Positions 36,792-50,634 of a stretch of DNA of 64,000 nucleotides are shown one piece after another. The stretch lies in the NCBI GenBank assembly GCA_028752905.1, contig JAQNBH010000251.1:208501-272500 (forward strand). Direction: 5' to 3'. The notes beneath the pieces were generated by a model. It was not told the DNA's origin. It did not search any database and saw only the letters and a list, made by a program, of their open reading frames with translations. Every line of letters begins with the position of its first letter. Positions within the stretch are counted from its first letter, which is position 1. Source of the DNA: Cladorhizidae sp. MBARI D1340-BT2. Taxonomy: Eukaryota; Porifera; Demospongiae; Poecilosclerida; Cladorhizidae. The position numbers and the translations under genes were made by a program.

Positions 36792-39021
36792 CCTCTCTCT
36801 GTTCTCTCTCTTGATACCAAACATCCGTATATTCTGCATACTTCACAGTAATGGACTTGATAGAATCACAAGATAGGTTTCTCTCTGCTCTCTCTTGATG
36901 CTAAATATGTTAGCTTCATGGATTCTCCAAACTTCATTGATATATAGCTATTAAGACAGGTCTCTCTCTGTGCTCTCTGTTGATACCAAAAACCCATTTA
37001 TTATGCATACTTCACTGTAATGGACTTGATATGATTCGAATGATAGGTTTCTCTATGTGTTCTCTATCTTGATGCTAGACAGGTTAGCTTCATAGATTCT
37101 CCACACTTCACTGAATAAACTTGATATATATCTATTAAGATTGGTCTCTCCCTGTGCTCTCTGTTGATATCAAACATCCATAATATTCTGCAAACTTCAC
37201 TGTAATGGACTTGCTATGATTCGAATGATAGGTTTCATTATGTGTTCTCTATCTTGATATTTGCCCTAATTTGGTCTATATGTTTCTCATTTCCCCCCAA
37301 AAAATCTTGTTTTTTTGCCGTAAAGCTCATAACTGTTCTACACTCTACCCAAAAAAGATAATTTTTATATCACCGGATAGCCCTTCTAATTATCTGTCTT
37401 TTGTACGTGCCAAAAGTTTGAGTACTCTAAGTATTAGCAAGTTGTGGTGATTTGAAGTGGTAAGGTTTGCGATATTTCCTGGCGTTTTCCAGTTGCCAAA
37501 GCGGTGGCCTGCCAGTGAAAAACCACTACATTTATTGATAATCTGTTGACATGTTGCAGATAAGGGCCTTCTCTATCAGTTGACAAAATCTGGGACATGG
37601 TCTTGTTAATTAGGGCAGTTATGAATTGTACTCTTACTTGATGCTAAACATGTTAGCTTCGTAGATTATCCACACTTCACTGAATAGACTTGATGTAAAG
37701 CTATTAAGATAGGACTCTCTAAGTGCTCTCTCTTGATACAAACATCCATATATTCTGCACACTTCACTGTAATGGACTTGATATGATTCGAATGATAGGT
37801 TTCATTATGTGTTCTCTATCTTGATATTTGCCCTAATTTGGTCTATATGTTTCTCATTTTTCCCACAAAAATCTTTTTTTTTTGCCGTAAAGCTCATAAC
37901 TGTTCTACACTTTACCCAAAAAATATAATTTTTATATCACCGGATAGCCCTTCTAATTATCTGTCTTTTGTACGTGCCAAAAGTTTGAGTACTCTAAGTA
38001 TTAGCAAGTTATGGTGATTTGAAGTGGTAAGGTTTGCGATATTTCCTGGCGTTTTCCAGTTGCCAAAGCGGTGGCCTGCCAGTGAAAAACCACTACATTT
38101 ATTGATAATCTGTTGACATGTTGCAGATAAGGGCCTTCTCTATCAGTTGACAAAATCTGGGACATGGTCTTGTTAATTAGGGCAGTTATGAATTGTACTC
38201 TTACTTGATGCTAAACATGTTAGCTTCGTAGATTATCCACACTTCACTGAATAGACTTGATGTAAAGCTATTAAGATAGGACTCTCTAAGTGCTCTCTCT
38301 TGATACAAACATCCATATATTCTGCACACTTCACTGTAATGGACTTGATATGATTCGAATGATAGGTTTCATTATGTGTTCTCTATCTTGATATTTGCCC
38401 TAATTTGGTCTATATGTTTCTCATTTTCCCCCAAAAAATCTTGTTTTTTTGCCGTAAAGCTCATAACTTTTCTAAACTTTATCCAAAAAAGATAATTTTT
38501 ATATCATCGGATAGCCCTTCTAATTATCTGTCTTTTGTACGTGCCAAATTTTTGAGTACTCTAAGTATTAGCAAGTTATGGTGATTTGAAGTGGTAAGGT
38601 TTGCGATATTTCCTGGCGTTTTCCAGTTGCCAAAGCGGTGGCCTGCCAGTGAAAAACCACTACATTTATTGATAATCTGTTGACATGTTGCAGATAAGGG
38701 CCTTCTCTATCAGTTGACAAAATCTGGGACTTTGGTCTTGTTAATTAGGGCAGTTATGAATTGTACTCTTACTTGATGCTAAACCTGTTAGCTTCGTAGA
38801 TTATCCACACTTCACTGAATAGACTTGATGTATAGCTATTAAGATAGGACTCTCTAAGTGCTCTCTCTTGATACCAAACATCCATATATTCTGCACACTT
38901 CACTGTAATGGACTTGCAAGATAGGTATCTCTCAGTGTTCTCTATCTTGTGCTAAACATGTTAGCTTCATAGATTCTCTACACTTCAATTAATAGACTTG
39001 ATATATAGCTCTAAAGGTAGG
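36792..39021 (+). repeat. HOR unit 27, class [4,1,1], tandem copy with mosaic head (2230 bp)
   Basis: K at 37254, 37821 and 38388. The head has gataccaaaaaccc, normally seen only in [3] units, then switches within gattcgaatgataggttt (about 37049) to the [4]-type ending ctctatgtg. After that it follows unit 26 at offset 2230. Confidence 0.87.
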
Positions 39022-40499
39022 CCTCTCTCTGTTCTCTCTCTTGATACCAAACATCCGTATATTCTGCATACTTCACAGTAATGGACTTGATAGAATCACA
39101 AGATAGGTTTCTCTCTGCTCTCTCTTGATGCTAAATATGTTAGCTTCATGGATTCTCCAAACTTCATTGATATATAGCTATTAAGACAGGTCTCTCTCTG
39201 TGCTCTCTGTTGATACCAAAAACCCATTTATTATGCATACTTCACTGTAATGGACTTGATATGATTCGAATGATAGGTTTCATTATGTGTTCTCTATCTT
39301 GATATTTGCCCTAATTTGGTCTATATGTTTCTCATTTTCCCCCAAAAAATCTTGTTTTTTTGCCGTAAAGCTCATAACTGTTCTACACTTTACCCAAAAA
39401 AGATAATTTTTATATCACCGGATAGCCCTTCTAATTATCTGTCTTTTGTACGTGCCAAAAGTTTGAGTACTCTAAGTATTAGCAAGTTATGGTGATTTGA
39501 AGTGGTAAGGTTTGCGATATTTCCTGGCGTTTTCCAGTTGCCAAAGCGGTGGCCTGCCAGTGAAAAACCACTACATTTATTGATAATCTGTTGACATGTT
39601 GCAGATAAGGGCCTTCTCTATCAGTTGACAAAATCTGGGACATGGTCTTGTTAATTAGGGCAGTTATGAATTGTACTCTTACTTGATGCTAAACATGTTA
39701 GCTTCGTAGATTATCCACACTTCACTGAATAGACTTGATGTAAAGCTATTAAGATAGGACTCTCTAAGTGCTCTCTCTTGATACAAACATCCATATATTC
39801 TGCACACTTCACTGTAATGGACTTGATATGATTCGAATGATAGGTTTCATTATGTGTTCTCTATCTTGATATTTGCCCTAATTTGGTCTATATGTTTCTC
39901 ATTTCCCCCCAAAAAATCTTGTTTTTTTGCCGTAAAGCTCATAACTGTTCTACACTTTACCCAAAAAAGATAATTTTTATATCACCGGATAGCCCTTCTA
40001 ATTATCTGTCTTTTCTACGTGCCAAAAGTTTGAGTACTCTAAGTATTAGCAAGTTATGGTGATTTGAAGTGGTAAGGTTTGCGATATTTCCTGGCGTTTT
40101 CCAGTTGCCAAAGCGGTGGCCTGCCAGTGAAAAACCACTACATTTATTGATAATCTGTTGACATGTTGCAGATAAGGGCCTTCTCTATCAGTTGACAAAA
40201 TCTGGGACTTTGGTCTTGTTAATTAGGGCAGTTATGAATTGTACTCTTACTTGATGCTAAACATGTTAGCTTCGTAGATTATCCACACTTCACTGAATAG
40301 ACTTGATGTATAGCTATTAAGATAGGACTCTCTAAGTGCTCTCTCTTGATACCAAACATCCATATATTCTGCACACTTCACTGTAATGGACTTGCAAGAT
40401 AGGTATCTCTCAGTGTTCTCTATCTTGTGCTAAACATGTTAGCTTCATAGATTCTCTACACTTCAATTAATAGACTTGATATATAGCTCTAAAGGTAGG
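39022..40499 (+). repeat. HOR unit 28, class [3,1] (1478 bp)
   Basis: K at 39299 and 39866. The second has ttttctacg. Confidence 0.87.
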
Positions 40500-41977
40500 C
40501 CTCTCTCTGTTCTCTCTCTTGATACCAAACATCCGTATATTCTGCATACTTCACAGTAATGGACTTGATAGAATCACAAGATAGGTTTCTCTCTGCTCTC
40601 TCTTGATGCTAAATATGTTAGCTTCATGGATTCTCCAAACTTCATTGATATATAGCTATTAAGACAGGTCTCTCTCTGTGCTCTCTGTTGATACCAAAAA
40701 CCCATTTATTATGCATACTTCACTGTAATGGACTTGATATGATTCGAATGATAGGTTTCATTATGTGTTCTCTATCTTGATATTTGCCCTAATTTGGTCT
40801 ATATGTTTCTCATTTCCCCCCCAAAAATATTGTTTTTTTGCCGTAAAGCTCATAACTGTTCTACACTTTACCTAAAAAAGATAATTTTTATATCACCGGA
40901 TAGCCCTTCTAATTATCTGTCTTTTGTACGTGCCAAAAGTTTGAGTACTCTAAGTATTAGCAAGTTATGGTGATTTGAAGTGGTAAGGTTTGCGATATTT
41001 CCTGGCGTTTTCCAGTTGCCAAAGCGGTGGCCTGCCAGTGAAAAACCACTACATTTATTGATAATCTGTTGACATGTTGCAGATAAGGGCCTTCTCTATC
41101 AGTTGACAAAATCTGGGACATGGTCTTGTTAATTAGGGCAGTTATGAATTGTACTCTTACTTGATGCTAAACATGTTAGCTTCGTAGATTATCCACACTT
41201 CACTGAATAGACTTGATGTAAAGCTATTAAGATAGGACTCTCTAAGTGCTCTCTCTTGATACAAACATCCATATATTCTGCACACTTCACTGTAATGGAC
41301 TTGATATGATTCGAATGATAGGTTTCATTATGTGTTCTCTATCTTGATATTTGCCCTAATTTGGTCTATATGTTTCTCATTTTCCCCCAAAAAATCTTGT
41401 TTTTTTGCCGTAAAGCTCATAACTGTTCTACACTTTACCCAAAAAAGATAATTTTTATATCACCGGATAGCCCTTCTAATTATCTGTCTTTTCTACGTGC
41501 CAAAAGTTTGAGTACTCTAAGTATTAGCAAGTTATGGTGATTTGAAGTGGTAAGGTTTGCGATATTTCCTGGCGTTTTCCAGTTGCCAAAGCGGTGGCCT
41601 GCCAGTGAAAAACCACTACATTTATTGATAATCTGTTGATATGTTGCAGATAAGGGCCTTCTCTATCAGTTGACAAAATCTGGGACTTTGGTCTTGTTAA
41701 TTAGGGCAGTTATGAATTGTACTCTTACTTGATGGTAAACATGTTAGCTTCGTAGATTATCCACACTTCACTGAATAGAGTTGATGTATAGCTATTAAGA
41801 TAGGACTCTCTAAGTGCTCTCTCTTGATACCAAACATCCATATATTCTGCACACTTCACTGTAATGGACTTGCAAGATAGGTATCTCTCAGTGTTCTCTA
41901 TCTTGTGCTAAACATGTTAGCTTCATAGATTCTCTACACTTCAATTAATAGACTTGATATATAGCTCTAAAGGTAGG
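40500..41977 (+). repeat. HOR unit 29, class [3,1] (1478 bp)
   Basis: K at 40777 (aaaaatattg, ttacctaaaaaag subfamily) and 41344. The left edge of S3 lies inside the second K. Confidence 0.87.
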
Positions 41978-43073
41978 CCTCTCTCTGTTCTCTCTCTTGA
42001 TACCAAACATCCGTATATTCTGCATACTTCACAGTAATGGACTTGATAGAATCACAAGATAGGTTTCTCTCTGCTCTCTCTTGATGCTAAATATGTTAGC
42101 TTCATGGATTCTCCAAACTTCATTGATATATAGCTATTAAGACAGGTCTCTCTCTGTGCTCTCTGTTGATACAAAAAAACACATTTATTATGCATACTTC
42201 ACAGTAATGGACTTGATATGACTCGAATGATAGGTTTCTCTATGTGTTCTCTATCTTGATGCTAGACAGGTTAGCTTCATAGATTCTCCACACTTCACTG
42301 AATAAACTTGATATATATCTATTAAGATTGGTCTCTCCCTGTGCTCTCTGTTGATATCAAACATCCATAATATTCTGCAAACTTCACTGTAATGGACTTG
42401 ATATGATTCGAATGATAGGTTTCATTATGTGTTCTCTATCTTGATATTTGCCCTAATTTGGTCTATATGTTTCTCATTTCCCCCCCAAAAATCTTGTTTT
42501 TTTGCCGTAAAGCTCATAACTGTTCTACACTTTACCCAAAAAAGATAATTTTTATATCACCGGATAGCCCTTCTAATTATCTGTCTTTTGTATGTGCCAA
42601 AAGTTTGAGTACTCTAAGTATTAGCAAGTTATGGTGATTTGAAGTGGTAAGGTTTGCGATATTTCCTGGCGTTTTCCAGTTGCCAAAGCGGTGGCCTGCC
42701 AGTGAAAAACCACTACATTTATTGATAATCTGTTGACATGTTGCAGATAAGGGCCTTCTCTATCAGTTGACAAAATCTGGGACATGGTCTTGTTAATTAG
42801 GGCAGTTATGAATTGTACTCTTACTTGATGGTAAACATGTTAGCTTCGTAGATTATCCGCACTTCACTGAATAGAGTTGATGTATAGCTATTAAGATAGG
42901 ACTCTCTAAGTGCTCTCTCTTGATACCAAACATCCATATATTCTGCACACTTCACTGTAATGGACTTGCAAGATAGGTATCTCTCAGTGTTCTCTATCTT
43001 GTGCTAAACATGTTAGCTTCATAGATTCTCTACACTTCAATTAATAGACTTGATATATAGCTCTAAAGGTAGG
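41978..43073 (+). repeat. HOR unit 30, class [4] (1096 bp)
   Basis: One K at 42441. B3 has A7-CAC. Counterpart of the units at 12894 and 29268. Confidence 0.88.
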
Positions 43074-44167
43074 CCTCTCTCTGTTCTCTCTCTTGATACC
43101 AAACATCCGTATATTCTGCATACTTCACAGTAATGGACTTGATAGAATCACAAGATAGGTTTCTCTCTGCTCTCTCTTGATGCTAAATATGTTAGCTTCA
43201 TGGATTCTCCAAACTTCATTGATATATAGCTATTAAGACAGGTCTCTCTCTGTGCTCTCTGTTGATACAAAAAAAACATTTATTATGCATACTTCACTGT
43301 AATGGACTTGATATGACTCGAATGATAGGTTTCTCTATGTGTTCTCTATCTTGATGCTAGACAGGTTAGCTTCATAGATTCTCCACACTTCACTGAATAA
43401 ACTTGATATATATCTATTAAGATTGGTCTCTCCCTGTGCTCTCTGTTGATATCAAACATCCATAATATTCTGCAAACTTCACTGTAATGGACTTGCTATG
43501 ATTCGAATGATAGGTTTCATTATGTGTTCTCTATCTTGATATTTGCCCTAATTTGGTCTATATGTTTCTCATTTTCCCCCAAAAAATCTTGTTTTTTTGC
43601 CGTAAAGCTCATAACTGTTCTATACTTTACCCAAAAAAGATAATTTTTATATCACCGGATAGCCCTTCTAATTATCTGTCTTTTGTACGTGCCAAAAGTT
43701 TGAGTACTCTAAGTATTAGCAAGTTATGGTGATTTGAAGTGGTAAGGTTTGCGATATTTCCTGGCGTTTTCCAGTTGCCAAAGCGGTGGCCTGCCAGTGA
43801 AAAACCACTACATTTATTGATAATCTGTTGACATGTTGCAGATAAGGGCCTTCTCTATCAGTTGACAAAATCTGGGACATGGTCTTGTTAATTAGGGCAG
43901 TTATGAATTGTACTCTTACTTGATGCTAAACATGTTAGCTTCGTAGATTATCCACACTTCACTGAATAGACTTGATGTAAAGCTATTAAGATAGGACTCT
44001 CTAAGTGCTCTCTCTTGATACAAACATCCATATATTCTGCACACTTCACTGTAATGGACTTGCAAGATAGGTATCTCTCAGTGTTCTCTATCTTGTGCTA
44101 AACATGTTAGCTTCATAGATTCTCTACACTTCAATTAATAGACTTGATATATAGCTCTAAAGGTAGG
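43074..44167 (+). repeat. HOR unit 31, class [4] (1094 bp)
   Basis: One K at 43536 with gttctatac near 43618. B3 has A8 where its S1 and S2 counterparts have A7-CC. Confidence 0.88.
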
Positions 44168-45078
44168 CCTCTCTCTGTTCTCTCTCTTGATACCAAACAT
44201 CCGTATATTCTGCATACTTCACAGTAATGGACTTGATAGAATCACAAGATAGGTTTCTCTCTGCTCTCTCTTGATGCTAAATATGTTAGCTTCATGGATT
44301 CTCCAAACTTCATTGATATATAGCTATTAAGACAGGTCTCTCTCTGTGCTCTCTGTTGATACCAAAAACCCATTTATTATGCATACTTCACTGTAATGGA
44401 CTTGATATGATTCGAATGATAGGTTTCATTATGTGTTCTCTATCTTGATATTTGCCCTAATTTGGTCTATATGTTTCTCATTTTCCCCCAAAAAATCTTG
44501 TTTTTTTGCCGTAAAGCTCATAACTGTTCTACACTTTACCCAAAAAAGATAATTTTTATATCACCGGATAGCCCTTCTAATTATCTGTCTTTTGTACGTG
44601 CCAAAAGTTTGAGTACTCTAAGTATTAGCAAGTTATGGTGATTTGAAGTGGTAAGGTTTGCGATATTTCCTGGCGTTTTCCAGTTGCCAAAGCGGTGGCC
44701 TGCCAGTGAAAAACCACTACATTTATTGATAATCTGTTGATATGTTGCAGATAAGGGCCTTCTCTATCAGTTGACAAAATCTGGGACTTTGGTCTTGTTA
44801 ATTAGGGCAGTTATGAATTGTACTCTTACTTGATGGTAAACATGTTAGCTTCGTAGATTATCCACACTTCACTGAATAGAGTTGATGTATAGCTATTAAG
44901 ATAGGACTCTCTAAGTGCTCTCTCTTGATACCAAACATCCATATATTCTGCACACTTCACTGTAATGGACTTGCAAGATAGGTATCTCTCAGTGTTCTCT
45001 ATCTTGTGCTAAACATGTTAGCTTCATAGATTCTCTACACTTCAATTAATAGACTTGATATATAGCTCTAAAGGTAGG
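44168..45078 (+). repeat. HOR unit 32, class [3] (911 bp)
   Basis: One K at 44445. Counterpart of the units at 15084 and 31458. Confidence 0.88.
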
Positions 45079-46174
45079 CCTCTCTCTGTTCTCTCTCTTG
45101 ATACCAAACATCCGTATATTCTGCATACTTCACAGTAATGGACTTGATAGAATCACAAGATAGGTTTCTCTCTGCTCTCTCTTGATGCTAAATATGTTAG
45201 CTTCATGGATTCTCCAAACTTCATTGATATATAGCTATTAAGACAGGTCTCTGTCTGTGCTCTCTGTTGATACAAAAAAAAACATTTATTATGCATACTT
45301 CACAGTAATGGACTTGATATGACTCGAATGATAGGTTTCTCTATGTGTTCTCTATCTTGATGCTAGACAGGTTAGCTTCATAGATTCTCCACACTTCACT
45401 GAATAAACTTGATATATATCTATTAAGATTGGTCTCTCCCTGTGCTCTCTGTTGATATCAAACATCCATAATATTCTGCAAACTTCACTGTAATGGACTT
45501 GATATGATTCGAATGATAGGTTTCATTATGTGTTCTCTATCTTGATATTTGCCCTAATTTGGTCTATATGTTTCTCATTTCCCCCCCAAAAATCTTGTTT
45601 TTTTGCCGTAAAGCTCATAACTGTTCTACACTTTACCCAAAAAAGATAATTTTTATATCACCGGATAGCCCTTCTAATTATCTGTCTTTTCTACGTGCCA
45701 AAAGTTTGAGTACTCTAAGTATTAGCAAGTTATGGTGATTTGAAGTGGTAAGGTTTGCGATATTTCCTGGCGTTTTCCAGTTGCCAAAGCGGTGGCCTGC
45801 CAGTGAAAAACCACTACATTTATTGATAATCTGTTGACATGTTGCAGATAAGGGCCTTCTCTATCAGTTGACAAAATCTGGGACATGGTCTTGTTAATTA
45901 GGGCAGTTATGAATTGTACTCTTACTTGATGGTAAACATGTTAGCTTCGTAGATTATCCGCACTTCACTGAATAGAGTTGATGTATAGCTATTAAGATAG
46001 GACTCTCTAAGTGCTCTCTCTTGATACCAAACATCCATATATTCTGCACACTTCACTGTAATGGACTTGCAAGATAGGTATCTCTCAGTGTTCTCTATCT
46101 TGTGCTAAACATGTTAGCTTCATAGATTCTCTACACTTCAATTAATAGACTTGATATATAGCTCTAAAGGTAGG
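45079..46174 (+). repeat. HOR unit 33, class [4], fusion of two units (1096 bp)
   Basis: One K at 45542. It takes the place of two consecutive units in S1 and S2. Dimer 3 has ctctgtctgtgc, and K has the T3-C7-A5 tract and ttttctacg of the second unit, as expected for a clean one-unit loss by homologous exchange. Confidence 0.86.
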
Positions 46175-48404
46175 CCTCTCTCTGTTCTCTCTCTTGATAC
46201 CAAACATCCGTATATTCTGCATACTTCACAGTAATGGACTTGATAGAATCACAAGATAGGTTTCTCTCTGCTCTCTCTTGATGCTAAATATGTTAGCTTC
46301 ATGGATTCTCCAAACTTCATTGATATATAGCTATTAAGACAGGTCTCTCTCTGTGCTCTCTGTTGATACAAAAAAAACATTTATTATGCATACTTCACTG
46401 TAATGGACTTGATATGACTCGAATGATAGGTTTCTCTATGTGTTCTCTATCTTGATGCTAGACAGGTTAGCTTCATAGATTCTCCACACTTCACTGAATA
46501 AACTTGATATATATCTATTAAGATTGGTCTCTCCCTGTGCTCTCTGTTGATATCAAACATCCATAATATTCTGCAAACTTCACTGTAATGGACTTGCTAT
46601 GATTCGAATGATAGGTTTCATTATGTGTTCTCTATCTTGATATTTGCCCTAATTTGGTCTATATGTTTCTCATTTCCCCCCAAAAAATCTTGTTTTTTTG
46701 CCGTAAAGCTCATAACTGTTCTACACTCTACCCAAAAAAGATAATTTTTATATCACCGGATAGCCCTTCTAATTATCTGTCTTTTGTACGTGCCAAAAGT
46801 TTGAGTACTCTAAGTATTAGCAAGTTATGGTGATTTGAAGTGGTAAGGTTTGCGATATTTCCTGGCGTTTTCCAGTTGCCAAAGCGGTGGCCTGCCAGTG
46901 AAAAACCACTACATTTATTGATAATCTGTTGACATGTTGCAGATAAGGGCCTTCTCTATCAGTTGACAAAATCTGGGACATGGTCTTGTTAATTAGGGCA
47001 GTTATGAATTGTACTCTTACTTGATGCTAAACATGTTAGCTTCGTAGATTATCCACACTTCACTGAATAGACTTGATGTAAAGCTATTAAGATAGGACTC
47101 TCTAAGTGCTCTCTCTTGATACAAACATCCATATATTCTGCACACTTCACTGTAATGGACTTGATATGATTCGAATGATAGGTTTCATTATGTGTTCTCT
47201 ATCTTGATATTTGCCCTAATTTGGTCTATATGTTTCTAATTTTTCCCACAAAAATCTTTTTTTTTTGCCGTAAAGCTCATAACTGTTCTACACTTTACCC
47301 AAAAAATATAATTTTTATATCACCGGATAGCCCTTCTAATTATCTGTCTTTTGTACGTGCCAAAAGTTTGAGTACTCTAAGTATTAGCAAGTTATGGTGA
47401 TTTGAAGTGGTAAGGTTTGCGATATTTCCTGGCGTTTTCCAGTTGCCAAAGCGGTGGCCTGCCAGTGAAAAACCACTACATTTATTGATAATCTGTTGAC
47501 ATGTTGCAGATAAGGGCCTTCTCTATCAGTTGACAAAATCTGGGACATGGTCTTGTTAATTAGGGCAGTTATGAATTGTACTCTTACTTGATGCTAAACA
47601 TGTTAGCTTCGTAGATTATCCACACTTCACTGAATAGACTTGATGTAAAGCTATTAAGATAGGACTCTCTAAGTGCTCTCTCTTGATACAAACATCCATA
47701 TATTCTGCACACTTCACTGTAATGGACTTGATATGATTCGAATGATAGGTTTCATTATGTGTTCTCTATCTTGATATTTGCCCTAATTTGGTCTATATGT
47801 TTCTCATTTCCCCCCAAAAAATCTTGTTTTTTTGCCGTAAAGCTCATAACTTTTCTAAACTTTATCCAAAAAAGATAATTTTTATATCATCGGATAGCCC
47901 TTCTAATTATCTGTCTTTTGTACGTGCCAAATTTTTGAGTACTCTAAGTATTAGCAAGTTATGGTGATTTGAAGTGGTAAGGTTTGCGATATTTCCTGGC
48001 GTTTTCCAGTTGCCAAAGCGGTGGCCTGCCAGTGAAAAACCACTACATTTATTGATAATCTGTTGACATGTTGCAGATAAGGGCCTTCTCTATCAGTTGA
48101 CAAAATCTGGGACTTTGGTCTTGTTAATTAGGGCAGTTATGAATTGTACTCTTACTTGATGCTAAACCTGTTAGCTTCGTAGATTATCCACACTTCACTG
48201 AATAGACTTGATGTATAGCTATTAAGATAGGACTCTCTAAGTGCTCTCTCTTGATACCAAACATCCATATATTCTGCACACTTCACTGTAATGGACTTGC
48301 AAGATAGGTATCTCTCAGTGTTCTCTATCTTGTGCTAAACATGTTAGCTTCATAGATTCTCTACACTTCAATTAATAGACTTGATATATAGCTCTAAAGG
48401 TAGG
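46175..48404 (+). repeat. HOR unit 34, class [4,1,1] (2230 bp)
   Basis: K at 46637, 47204 and 47771. The second K has the private gtttctaattttt (about 47234). Confidence 0.88.
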
Positions 48405-50634
48405 CCTCTCTCTGTTCTCTCTCTTGATACCAAACATCCGTATATTCTGCATACTTCACAGTAATGGACTTGATAGAATCACAAGATAGGTTTCTCTCTG
48501 CTCTCTCTTGATGCTAAATATGTTAGCTTCATGGATTCTCCAAACTTCATTGATATATAGCTATTAAGACAGGTCTCTCTCTGTGCTCTCTGTTGATACA
48601 AAAAAAACATTTATTATGCATACTTCACTGTAATGGACTTGATATGACTCGAATGATAGGTTTCTCTATGTGTTCTCTATCTTGATGCTAGACAGGTTAG
48701 CTTCATAGATTCTCCACACTTCACTGAATAAACTTGATATATATCTATTAAGATTGGTCTCTCCCTGTGCTCTCTGTTGATATCAAACATCCATAATATT
48801 CTGCAAACTTCACTGTAATGGACTTGCTATGATTCGAATGATAGGTTTCATTATGTGTTCTCTATCTTGATATTTGCCCTAATTTGGTCTATATGTTTCT
48901 CATTTCCCCCCAAAAAATCTTGTTTTTTTGCCGTAAAGCTCATAACTGTTCTACACTCTACCCAAAAAAGATAATTTTTATATCACCGGATAGCCCTTCT
49001 AATTATCTGTCTTTTGTACGTGCCAAAAGTTTGAGTACTCTAAGTATTAGCAAGTTATGGTGATTTGAAGTGGTAAGGTTTGCGATATTTCCTGGCGTTT
49101 TCCAGTTGCCAAAGCGGTGGCCTGCCAGTGAAAAACCACTACATTTATTGATAATCTGTTGACATGTTGCAGATAAGGGCCTTCTCTATCAGTTGACAAA
49201 ATCTGGGACATGGTCTTGTTAATTAGGGCAGTTATGAATTGTACTCTTACTTGATGCTAAACATGTTAGCTTCGTAGATTATCCACACTTCACTGAATAG
49301 ACTTGATGTAAAGCTATTAAGATAGGACTCTCTAAGTGCTCTCTCTTGATACAAACATCCATATATTCTGCACACTTCACTGTAATGGACTTGATATGAT
49401 TCGAATGATAGGTTTCATTATGTGTTCTCTATCTTGATATTTGCCCTAATTTGGTCTATATGTTTCTAATTTTTCCCACAAAAATCTTTTTTTTTTGCCG
49501 TAAAGCTCATAACTGTTCTACACTTTACCCAAAAAATATAATTTTTATATCACCGGATAGCCCTTCTAATTATCTGTCTTTTGTACGTGCCAAAAGTTTG
49601 AGTACTCTAAGTATTAGCAAGTTATGGTGATTTGAAGTGGTAAGGTTTGCGATATTTCCTGGCGTTTTCCAGTTGCCAAAGCGGTGGCCTGCCAGTGAAA
49701 AACCACTACATTTATTGATAATCTGTTGACATGTTGCAGATAAGGGCCTTCTCTATCAGTTGACAAAATCTGGGACATGGTCTTGTTAATTAGGGCAGTT
49801 ATGAATTGTACTCTTACTTGATGCTAAACATGTTAGCTTCGTAGATTATCCACACTTCACTGAATAGACTTGATGTAAAGCTATTAAGATAGGACTCTCT
49901 AAGTGCTCTCTCTTGATACAAACATCCATATATTCTGCACACTTCACTGTAATGGACTTGATATGATTCGAATGATAGGTTTCATTATGTGTTCTCTATC
50001 TTGATATTTGCCCTAATTTGGTCTATATGTTTCTCATTTCCCCCCAAAAAATCTTGTTTTTTTGCCGTAAAGCTCATAACTTTTCTAAACTTTATCCAAA
50101 AAAGATAATTTTTATATCATCGGATAGCCCTTCTAATTATCTGTCTTTTGTACGTGCCAAATTTTTGAGTACTCTAAGTATTAGCAAGTTATGGTGATTT
50201 GAAGTGGTAAGGTTTGCGATATTTCCTGGCGTTTTCCAGTTGCCAAAGCGGTGGCCTGCCAGTGAAAAACCACTACATTTATTGATAATCTGTTGACATG
50301 TTGCAGATAAGGGCCTTCTCTATCAGTTGACAAAATCTGGGACTTTGGTCTTGTTAATTAGGGCAGTTATGAATTGTACTCTTACTTGATGCTAAACCTG
50401 TTAGCTTCGTAGATTATCCACACTTCACTGAATAGACTTGATGTATAGCTATTAAGATAGGACTCTCTAAGTGCTCTCTCTTGATACCAAACATCCATAT
50501 ATTCTGCACACTTCACTGTAATGGACTTGCAAGATAGGTATCTCTCAGTGTTCTCTATCTTGTGCTAAACATGTTAGCTTCATAGATTCTCTACACTTCA
50601 ATTAATAGACTTGATATATAGCTCTAAAGGTAGG
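48405..50634 (+). repeat. HOR unit 35, class [4,1,1], tandem copy of unit 34 (2230 bp)
   Basis: K at 48867, 49434 and 50001. Shares gtttctaattttt at about 49464. Unlike unit 27 it has an ordinary A8 head. Confidence 0.88.

Larger units (their letters stand above)
20558..37048 (+). repeat. Super-repeat S2 (about 16.5 kb)
   Basis: Second copy of S1. It differs by a 9-bp deletion at 24570 and an extra K+dimer module of about 569 bp at 28592, which changes the offset from 15814 to 15805 and then to 16374. The right edge is set by the mosaic junction near 37049. Confidence 0.82.
41640..50634 (+). repeat. Super-repeat S3 (partial third copy)
   Basis: From the anchor at 41978 the unit order 1096, 1094, 911, 1096, 2230 follows S2 at offset about 12710, minus one 1097 bp unit, plus an extra 2230 bp unit. 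The left edge lies between about 41516 and 41639, where K switches from a ttttctacg variant to the S2-like gatatgttg / gggacttt state. The right edge is approximate. Confidence 0.72.

Noticed and set aside
4745..37048. Assembly artefact as the sole explanation for S1/S2
   Set aside because: The copies differ by a 9-bp deletion, an extra module of about 569 bp and private substitutions, so they are not a simple duplicated contig. Read-level confirmation is still needed.
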